From NCBI GenBank assembly GCA_006226465.1, contig SBHJ01000198.1, positions 1 through 42,315 on the forward strand: DNA of 42,315 nucleotides. Reading direction: 5' to 3'. Source of the stretch: Alphaproteobacteria bacterium. Its GTDB lineage: Bacteria > Pseudomonadota > Alphaproteobacteria > Sphingomonadales > Sphingomonadaceae. Every line of letters starts with the position of its first letter. The first letter of the stretch is position 1. The notes beneath the pieces were generated by a model. That model had not been told where the DNA came from. It made no database searches and worked only from the letters and a program-made list of their open reading frames with translations. The position numbers were made by a program, and so were the translations under genes. Below are positions 29,508 to 36,223 of this stretch, in pieces.

Positions 29508-31888
29508 TCCGCCGCCTCTCGCCAGATGGTGCCCTCGAACAGATCATTCAGGTCATGGATCGTTTTCGAAGCATCGAATACCTCCGCGATCCGTGCGGTG
29601 GCCGCCTGGCCAAGCCGCCGCCTAAGTAGATCGTCATCGGCGAGGCGCGCCAAGGCATCGGCTAGCTCCGAGCTGTCCTCGGGGGTGACCAACAATCCGT
29701 TCACATCGTGGTCGACGATTTCCGGAATGCCTGAAACATCGGTTGAGACGACGGCAAGGCCAGTCGCCATCGCCTCGGCCAGCACATTGGGGATGCCATC
29801 GCGATCACCACTGTCGTCGATCCGGCACGGCAGTACGAAGACATCGCTGGCGTGATAGGCGCTGCGTAGCGCATCGCGCGAAAGCGGTGGCTCGATCGCG
29901 AAATGGTCGCCCAATTCAAGCGCTGCGGCCAAGGCTTCCAGGGCTTGGGTCGCAGGGCCATTTTCCCCGATCAACCGGCAGGTGAAGGCGATCTTGCGAC
30001 GCTTGAGCTCGGCCAGCGACCGCAGCAGCAGATCAAAGCCCTTCTTCTCAACGTGCCGCCCCACAGCGAGGATACGCAGCGCTTCGTGCCGCTCACGCTT
30101 GGCCGGATGGAAGAAGCTGGTGTCGAGGCCGTGGTACACCGTGTGGAGTTTGGCAGGTTCCTCGACCCGCTCAGCCATGTGCTCGTGATTGGCCGCAGTG
30201 CAGGTTGTGACGAAGCGCGCCGCATCGACCTTGCGCGAGAGTAAGTCGGCCGGATTGTGCCTTGCCTGATAGATATCCTTGGCATGCGCCGTGAAGCTGA
30301 ACGGCACACCGGCCATATCCGCTGCGAGCCAGGTAATCGTGGTCGCACTGTGGCAGAAATGGCCGTGGAGATGCGTTACTCCGGCGCGGCCAACGGCCTC
30401 GGCCACAGCACCGGCTTGCGCGAATTGCTTCAGATAGCTGCGCTTGAACCTGCGTCCATCCTGGTGGCGATATTGCCTCGCAAATCGCAGGGCGCAAAGA
30501 AGCGCCTTGCTCCATCCACGCGGATTGCGGCGCATCAACCGCCAATGCACGGGCGCGTAAGCAGGGAGCGCAACGCGCAGCCAACCAACAAGGCTGCTCT
30601 TGCTGACCGATCCCGGTGCAGGGAGGTAGGCAAGCGGCGAATTGAGGCGCGCGAGGACAGGGGCAGCGAGGTCGTCCCCGCGCGCACCAGCAAACAGCGT
30701 CAGCTGCTTGCCGAGCTGTTCGAGGCCAAGGACCTCATTGCTGATGAAGCTTTCAGAAAGTCGCGGAAAGCCTTTGACGAAGTAGCCGATATTATCGCCA
30801 CCCTCACCGGTCGCGCTGAGCAGCAGTCGGTCCAGTGCCGCAATATCCTTACCCGAGCCGAACGCATCGCGGACGAACCCTTGAGCATTCCCTGCGAGCG
30901 AAGCGCGATATTCTGGAGCCTCCAGAAGCTTGGCAATTGCGCTGGCAAGCTCAATCGGATTCTCGGGCTCGACCACCAATCCGTTGCCGCCATGGTGGAG
31001 CACCTCAGGCACCCCTGAGACATTGGTCGAGACGACCGGCACGCCGGCTGCCATCGCCTCAAGGATCGCGTTGGGAATTCCGTCGCGGTCACCATCGGGA
31101 TCAATCCGGCACGGGAGTGCGAACACGGTCGCCGCCGCCAGCCGCGCGCGGACATATTCGTGGGACTGCTTGCCTGATAAAATTACGTGATCGGCAATCC
31201 CGAGATTGGCTGCGAGCGCGCGCAATCTTGGCTCTTCGGGGCCGTAGCCGATGATTTCACACACAAACCTTCGACCGTCGTTCGCAAGCTCGGCGCAAGC
31301 ACGCAAAAGCAGGTCAAAACCCTTCTTGGTGCGGAGCCGCCCCACCGAAAGGATCAGCGGCAGATCGCACTCCTTGCGCTCGTGTTCAAGAAAGCGGTCG
31401 CAATCGATCCCGTGATAAAGCTTTGCGACCGGTACGCCGGGTGCAACGTCACGCAGATACTCCGCATTGTGGCTGGTGCAGGTGGCGATGAAACGCGCGT
31501 CGCGCATGACCCTGGCCAGTCTGCGTCGATCCGACGTGTAAATGTCCTTGGCATGGGCAGAGATGCTGAAACCGATCCCGCATTTGTGCGCCGCCTGCTG
31601 GGCGATCTCCGATGGACGGCCGGCGAAGTGCGAATGGATATGGGCAATCCCCATAGCCGCGCAGAACCGTGCAAGATCGGCTTCCGGCCTCTTCCAATTG
31701 AGCTGGATGACGGGCGCCTTGACTTTGGCCACGTCCGGATGGCGAATGGTATCGGTCGGCGGCTCAAGCGTAAAGATTGTGATTGGCCAACCCAGCTCTT
31801 CCAGGGCGAGGATTTCGCCCAGGATGAAGGTCTCCGACAGCTTGGGGAACCGCTTGACCAGGACTGCTATCTGCTTCCGCTTAGTCAC
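29504..31888 (-). CDS. tandem-duplicated GT4 glycosyltransferase (two complete domains in one chain)
   Basis: 794 aa, GTG start; paired motifs VKRFPKLSETFILGEILALE / VKGFPRLSESFISNEVLGLE, SAHAKDIY x2, VGRLRTKKGFDLLLRA / VGRHVEKKGFDLLLRS, PEVLHHGGNGLVV / PEIVDHDVNGLLV. Confidence 0.9.
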   Translation of the reverse strand: MTKRKQIAVLVKRFPKLSETFILGEILALEELGWPITIFTLEPPTDTIRHPDVAKVKAPVIQLNWKRPEADLARFCAAMGIAHIHSHFAGRPSEIAQQAAHKCGIGFSISAHAKDIYTSDRRRLARVMRDARFIATCTSHNAEYLRDVAPGVPVAKLYHGIDCDRFLEHERKECDLPLILSVGRLRTKKGFDLLLRACAELANDGRRFVCEIIGYGPEEPRLRALAANLGIADHVILSGKQSHEYVRARLAAATVFALPCRIDPDGDRDGIPNAILEAMAAGVPVVSTNVSGVPEVLHHGGNGLVVEPENPIELASAIAKLLEAPEYRASLAGNAQGFVRDAFGSGKDIAALDRLLLSATGEGGDNIGYFVKGFPRLSESFISNEVLGLEQLGKQLTLFAGARGDDLAAPVLARLNSPLAYLPAPGSVSKSSLVGWLRVALPAYAPVHWRLMRRNPRGWSKALLCALRFARQYRHQDGRRFKRSYLKQFAQAGAVAEAVGRAGVTHLHGHFCHSATTITWLAADMAGVPFSFTAHAKDIYQARHNPADLLSRKVDAARFVTTCTAANHEHMAERVEEPAKLHTVYHGLDTSFFHPAKRERHEALRILAVGRHVEKKGFDLLLRSLAELKRRKIAFTCRLIGENGPATQALEALAAALELGDHFAIEPPLSRDALRSAYHASDVFVLPCRIDDSGDRDGIPNVLAEAMATGLAVVSTDVSGIPEIVDHDVNGLLVTPEDSSELADALARLADDDLLRRRLGQAATARIAEVFDASKTIHDLNDLFEGTIWREAAE

Positions 31889-33084
31889 AGCACCTGCTCC
31901 AGCCGCTGGGCGACTTCCTGAGCGCGCTTGCCGAGAGCCAGCTCACAGATCCGTTCGAGCCCATTGAACTTGAGGCGTGCGGCGTGGCTCGAATGGATGT
32001 TCGAACGATCGAGCTCGATCTGGATCGATTGCCGCAGGACTGCAGGCGACAGGTCCTCCATCGGAATCATCGAGAGTAGGCCCAGGCGCGACATGCCTTC
32101 GGCTCGGATGCGTTGTTCGCGCACTGGTTCGGACCGCGGCACCACTATGGCTCGCTTGCGATAGCTCAGAATCTCGCAAACAGTATTGTAACCGCCCATC
32201 GAGACAACAACGTCTGCGGCAGTCAGTTCCGCGCCCATATTGTCAGAGAAATCGAGCCACTCGGTATCAGCGATCTGGGCTGCAGCGACCGATAGGCGAC
32301 GCCGCTCGACTTCGGCCATCTCCGGCCCGCCAATAACTCTGCACTCATAGTCACGCTCTGCACCGGCCTGAACCAGCGCACCCAGGGCAGCCTCGATCAG
32401 CGCAACGCCGTCCTGTCCCCCGCCCGCATGGACCAGCACCCGCATCTTGCCATCCACATTGGCTGGGCGCTTGGTATGCCCTGCCTCGGCGCGATTGATA
32501 TATCCGCAATAGTGCAGCTTGCAGCGTGTGCTGTCAGGGAAACGATAGGCTTCGGCGAGGTCGAATATCTGTGGCTCGCCCACTACCAGGATGGAATCAT
32601 AGCAGCGATCAATTACGCCGTGATAGTCGTTGGCTTCCCATACACTGCGGGTTGCCTGTGGCGTGTCGAGGATGTCGCGCAGCAGCAGGTGCATCCGAGG
32701 CCGGTCGGCGCGGCGTGTCATCAATTCCAACATGGGCGCAAGTTCGCCGGCCACACCCAGCGGCTTCTTGTCCACCAGCACAATGTCCGGATTGAATTCG
32801 CTGGCAGCAGCCATGATCACGCTCGCGCGCATACGCACCGCGTCGCCGAAATCCATGTCGAGGTGCTTGACCCCATACTCACCCTTGGTGTCGCGGGCGA
32901 GGCACGGCAGCTTCACATAGTCAATCCGTTCAGCCAGCCGGAATGCATGCAGCATGGGTGATCCGGTGACCAAAAGCACCGAGCTCGCCGGGTCATGCGC
33001 CACGAGCGCTTCAGAAATTCGCAGCATCCGGCGGATATTTCCGAGCCCGAATGTGTCATGCGAATAGACGAGGATGCGTGCCAT
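31885..33084 (-). CDS. MurG/GT28-like glycosyltransferase, first gene of the polysaccharide operon
   Basis: RILVYSHDTFGLGNIRRMLRISEALV; VVSMGGYNTVCEILSYRKRAIVVPRSEPVREQRIRA. Confidence 0.85.
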   Translation of the reverse strand: MARILVYSHDTFGLGNIRRMLRISEALVAHDPASSVLLVTGSPMLHAFRLAERIDYVKLPCLARDTKGEYGVKHLDMDFGDAVRMRASVIMAAASEFNPDIVLVDKKPLGVAGELAPMLELMTRRADRPRMHLLLRDILDTPQATRSVWEANDYHGVIDRCYDSILVVGEPQIFDLAEAYRFPDSTRCKLHYCGYINRAEAGHTKRPANVDGKMRVLVHAGGGQDGVALIEAALGALVQAGAERDYECRVIGGPEMAEVERRRLSVAAAQIADTEWLDFSDNMGAELTAADVVVSMGGYNTVCEILSYRKRAIVVPRSEPVREQRIRAEGMSRLGLLSMIPMEDLSPAVLRQSIQIELDRSNIHSSHAARLKFNGLERICELALGKRAQEVAQRLEQVL

Positions 33085-33129
33085 GCTGCTCTCCCGGATG
33101 GGCTCCGCTTTTGCGGGTTCCAGGAAGCT

Positions 33130-33154
33130 AACGGGCCATTTGCCTGCTTATTCC
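33130..33154 (-). promoter_or_regulatory. ECF-type promoter candidate GGAATAAGCAGGCAAATGGCCCGTT
   Basis: GGAAT-N16-CGTT on the minus strand, about 45 nt upstream of the polysaccharide operon's first start codon. Confidence 0.75.
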
Positions 33155-33205
33155 GCCAGTCATGGGAAATTTTTTCGCTTGAAGAAATGGCGCATCCAAC
33201 AGCAA

Positions 33206-33231
33206 CGCCCCGCCTGGTACCAGACGGGGCG
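33206..33231 (-). terminator. hairpin terminator-like palindrome after the outer-membrane barrel gene
   Basis: CGCCCCGCCTGGTACCAGACGGGGCG, near-perfect 26-bp palindrome 25 bp downstream of the stop at 33256. Confidence 0.6.
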
Positions 33232-33255
33232 CTTAGCCAGCTTGAATGCCTGCTA

Positions 33256-34236
33256 TCAGAAGCGCGCGGTAATCGTCGCACCGCCGAACAGATCGGCGCT
33301 GTTGTCGTTGAGTCCGGTCCCCAGATAGGTCGTAAGGCTCAGCGTGCGGCTGATCCGGAAGTTGGCCCATCCGGTCACCTCGCTGCTCGCCCGACGGCCG
33401 TCAAAGGCGGACTGCTGCCAATCGTAATCAGCTCCGATATACACGCCCGTGCCCATCCGGCCGCTGATCCCGCCACTTGCACCCCAGGTCGAACGGATCG
33501 TCGAGCCTTCAGGCTTGCCGGCGAACTTGCGCCTGCCGCTGACGTAAAGCGACGCATTGCCAATGTCTTGGATCAGAGCGGCGGAGGCTGTCACATCGAC
33601 TTCGCCCGTGCCCAAGCGTTTGCTACGCGAAGCGGTCGGCAGCTTCACTTTCACGCCCGGTTCGAAGTATGTCGATCCGCCCAGCGCAAATGAATAACTC
33701 ATCGAGACATTGACGTCGCCGAAACCGTTGCGCCGATTGTCTGGTAGGCCAACACCGCTATCGTCCACCACATCGCCCAGTACCGGATCTTCAACTTCCA
33801 CCTCGCTACCGCCACTGGAGCCTGAGCTACCTGAGCCGGAATTGGAGCCGGAACTACCCGATCCGGAGTTTGACCCTGAACTGCCGGAACCGGAATTCGA
33901 GGAATCTTCACCCGAACCACTTCCACCGCCCGAAAAATCGCGCCCTTCGGGTGTTGAGAGCAGCGAGCCTGGGCCGTCGATCCAGACGTAGGGCACTGAA
34001 ACGCGGATCTTCAGGCCATCCTTCTTGTAGGTAAGGCTCATCGGGATAGCGACGACCTTTGTGTCTTCCAATTCACCGTATTCGCCACTTGAGAACGTCA
34101 CCCCTGTGCTCAGGCGAAAATTACTTGGCATGACCTGTTGTCGGTCTTTTTCGGAATCCTGCGCCCATGCGGGCACCGATATGCAGGCCATACCCCCTGC
34201 AGTGATTGCGAGCAGGACTTTCCCATTGATTTTCAT
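33256..34236 (-). CDS. outer-membrane beta-barrel protein with Ser/Gly linker insertion (Phenol_MetA_deg-like barrel)
   Basis: Signal peptide AITAGGMACISVPAWAQ; SGSGSSGSNSGSGSSGSNSGSGSSG linker; NGFGDVNVSMSYSF...GVKVKLPTAS; terminal ATITARF. Confidence 0.75.
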   Translation of the reverse strand: MKINGKVLLAITAGGMACISVPAWAQDSEKDRQQVMPSNFRLSTGVTFSSGEYGELEDTKVVAIPMSLTYKKDGLKIRVSVPYVWIDGPGSLLSTPEGRDFSGGGSGSGEDSSNSGSGSSGSNSGSGSSGSNSGSGSSGSSGGSEVEVEDPVLGDVVDDSGVGLPDNRRNGFGDVNVSMSYSFALGGSTYFEPGVKVKLPTASRSKRLGTGEVDVTASAALIQDIGNASLYVSGRRKFAGKPEGSTIRSTWGASGGISGRMGTGVYIGADYDWQQSAFDGRRASSEVTGWANFRISRTLSLTTYLGTGLNDNSADLFGGATITARF

Positions 34237-34303
34237 GATCTCGTCTCCCGGATTTGAATTTTGACTATTGTTTTATTTGCGCGTCAAGGCGCTTGCACAG
34301 GAA

Positions 34304-34331
34304 CCCCGGCCGGAACCAGGTCCGGCCGGGG
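34304..34331 (-). terminator. perfect 11-bp stem hairpin downstream of the DR-repeat gene
   Basis: CCCCGGCCGGA-ACCAGG-TCCGGCCGGGG; no T tract follows on the minus strand. Confidence 0.45.
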
Positions 34332-34351
34332 CGCCCTGCGACCGTCAGGGC

Positions 34352-34729
34352 TTAGTCGTGGCCCACCGGATCATCATTCTCGTGTCCATGGCGATGTTCG
34401 CCATCGTGGCCTTCGGTTCGATCATCATCTCGATGCCCGCTACGACCTTCGCGATCCTCTCGATCCTGCCTGTCTTCACGGTCTTCTCGATCCTGGCGGT
34501 CCTCACGATCGTGTCGGTCTTCGCGACCTCTTTCGCCGTGGCGGTCGGCTCGATCTTCCCGGTTCGCGCGGTCCTCGCGATCTTGCCGATCGGCACGATC
34601 TGCCCGGTCAGCACGATCGCTTCGATCTTCGCGATCTCTGCCGCCGTGCCAAGCAATGGCCGGACTGGTAAGCGAGATCGTTGCGAGGCCAGAGAGGAAG
34701 GCCAGCGCAAGTTTCTTACTGGATTGCAT
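34352..34729 (-). CDS. small secreted Asp/Arg(Glu)-repeat protein
   Basis: MQSSKKLALAFLSGLATISLTSPAIAW signal peptide followed by (D-R-x)n: DREDRSDRADRADRADRQDREDRANREDRADRHGERG...; GAAGGA RBS before ATG 34729. Confidence 0.75.
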   Translation of the reverse strand: MQSSKKLALAFLSGLATISLTSPAIAWHGGRDREDRSDRADRADRADRQDREDRANREDRADRHGERGREDRHDREDRQDREDREDRQDREDREGRSGHRDDDRTEGHDGEHRHGHENDDPVGHD

Positions 34730-34770
34730 TGAATTTTCCTTCATTGAAATCTGTCGATTGACAGGCTGAC

Positions 34771-34795
34771 AACGAAGTTGATCGGCGCTTATTCC
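34771..34795 (-). promoter_or_regulatory. ECF-type promoter candidate GGAATAAGCGCCGATCAACTTCGTT
   Basis: GGAAT-N16-CGTT, 42 nt upstream of the DR-repeat gene start; shares GGAATAAGC with the element at 33130-33154. Confidence 0.72.
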
Positions 34796-35556
34796 ACTGC
34801 GCTAAGATTATTTTTGCTTGGACTCCAGTCCTGCTGAATCAGCCGGGCTTCCCGCTTTGCGTCGAATGGGTCGCTAGCGCCGAGCCGATCGTAAACCGCA
34901 TCAAGGGTGGCGTCCTCGACGCCGGATGCCAAGGCAATCTCATTTGGATCGGCGAGTTCGGTTGCTCCACGTTCCAATGCCTCGACCTGCCATGATCCGC
35001 TGCGCCGGCATGCGATGCCTGCTCCACCGGCAGCTGCTTCACGCGCAATCGAGAATTCGCGACAGTAGCTGCCGTCGCTCGCAACAAAGGTGAGTAGCGG
35101 CGTTAGCCGCGACCCATTGTCCATAGCTGCAAACTGCCCTGATGGCGTATTTTCCAACGCACGGTCGAACGAATTCCCGCCCGGCCCAATGAACAATATG
35201 GCCAATGTGAGCGAGGCTGCGATCGCCCCGCCGACAGGCAGCGCCCAACGCGTACGGAACGGCGGATTGTCGTTGGCCACCCGGGCCGATCGTCGGTGCG
35301 CATCAAGATCGACCGGCTTCTCGACCTTGTCCGGCAGCAGGCCCATCCGAGCCAACAGCGCGTCATCGGCCACTACCTGCATTGGCGCGCCGAATGCCTC
35401 GCGTAGCAGCGTATCATTCGCCATCAGGCGTTCGAGCTCTCCTGCCAGCTCACTATCGGTTTCGAGTTCAGCTTCGAATGCGGCCAGCTCCGATCCTTCG
35501 AGCGCACCGTCGATGAATGCCGCAATACGTTCGTCCCTAGTCAGGTTTCCGGTCAT
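34789..35556 (-). CDS. membrane-anchored anti-sigma factor
   Basis: RDERIAAFIDGALEGSELAAFEAELETDSELAGELERL N-terminal domain, single TM (WALPVGGAIAASLTLAILFI), 4-nt overlap with the sigma gene. Confidence 0.8.
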   Translation of the reverse strand: MTGNLTRDERIAAFIDGALEGSELAAFEAELETDSELAGELERLMANDTLLREAFGAPMQVVADDALLARMGLLPDKVEKPVDLDAHRRSARVANDNPPFRTRWALPVGGAIAASLTLAILFIGPGGNSFDRALENTPSGQFAAMDNGSRLTPLLTFVASDGSYCREFSIAREAAAGGAGIACRRSGSWQVEALERGATELADPNEIALASGVEDATLDAVYDRLGASDPFDAKREARLIQQDWSPSKNNLSAVE

Positions 35557-36074
35557 TGCACCGTCTCCCCATTTACAGCCTTATCAATGGCGCGACGCGC
35601 GCGGGCTATGCGGCTCATGACCGTTCCAATCGGAATATCGAGTGTGGTCGCTGCATCCCTGTAGCTCATGCCATCCAGCACCACGAGCGCCATCAGCACG
35701 CGTTGCTCTTCGGGCAAAGCCGCCATAGCGGTCTGTGCCCGTTCAAGGTCGGAGCGTCCTTCGACCAATTGCAGCCCGTCTTCGCCGCGCAGGCCATAGG
35801 CCTCGTCCACGTCAATCTCGACCCCGCGCGTCTGCAGGCGCCTGGCCTGGTCGATGTGTATATTCTGGGCGATACGATACATCCAACTGTCCAATCTCGT
35901 TCCTGTTTGGAACTGCTCGGAACGTGATAGTGCACGTTCGATCGCTGCCTGGCACAGATCGTCACCCTTGTCCGCATCCCGCGCCAACGCCATGCAGAAA
36001 CGGCGCAATCGGGGAAGGAGGGCAACGATCTGCTCGCGCAAGTCGGTCGTATCCGGCCGGCTATCTCGTTCCAT
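35553..36074 (-). CDS. ECF-family RNA polymerase sigma factor
   Basis: LRRFCMALARDADKGDDLCQAAIERAL (region 2), DSWMYRIAQNIHIDQARR, LPEEQRVLMALVVLDGMSYRDAATTLDIPIGTVMSRIARARRAI (region 4). Confidence 0.9.
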   Translation of the reverse strand: MERDSRPDTTDLREQIVALLPRLRRFCMALARDADKGDDLCQAAIERALSRSEQFQTGTRLDSWMYRIAQNIHIDQARRLQTRGVEIDVDEAYGLRGEDGLQLVEGRSDLERAQTAMAALPEEQRVLMALVVLDGMSYRDAATTLDIPIGTVMSRIARARRAIDKAVNGETVQ

Positions 36075-36087
36075 TCCACTCCCCACA

Positions 36088-36112
36088 AACGGATCGAAGA
36101 GCCGGTTATTCC
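36088..36112 (-). promoter_or_regulatory. ECF-type promoter candidate GGAATAACCGGCTCTTCGATCCGTT (autoregulation)
   Basis: GGAAT-N16-CGTT upstream of the sigma gene. Only 13 nt separate CGTT from the ATG, so the message may be near-leaderless or the start mis-assigned. Confidence 0.65.
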
Positions 36113-36161
36113 CGCCGGGGCGCAATAATTCAATGGGTCTGCCGAATTCCTCGGCGGAAAT

Positions 36162-36186
36162 GGAATATTGCAATTGTTTGTGCGTT
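36162..36186 (+). promoter_or_regulatory. ECF-type promoter candidate GGAATATTGCAATTGTTTGTGCGTT
   Basis: GGAAT-N16-CGTT, 37 nt upstream of the S8 protease start, divergent from the sigma gene. Confidence 0.75.
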
Positions 36187-36223
36187 CATATTCCATGTTC
36201 TAGTTTGAATGCGGGTTTGAAAT

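Noticed and set aside
33710-33991. plus-strand EPELPEPELEPELP repeat ORF
   Set aside because: Antisense of the Ser/Gly linker in the outer-membrane barrel gene.
34268-34732. 154-aa hydrophobic plus-strand ORF (apparent membrane protein)
   Set aside because: Antisense of the Asp/Arg codon repeat array, which automatically reads as Ile/Val/Leu/Ser/Phe-rich; signal peptide, RBS and promoter support the minus strand.
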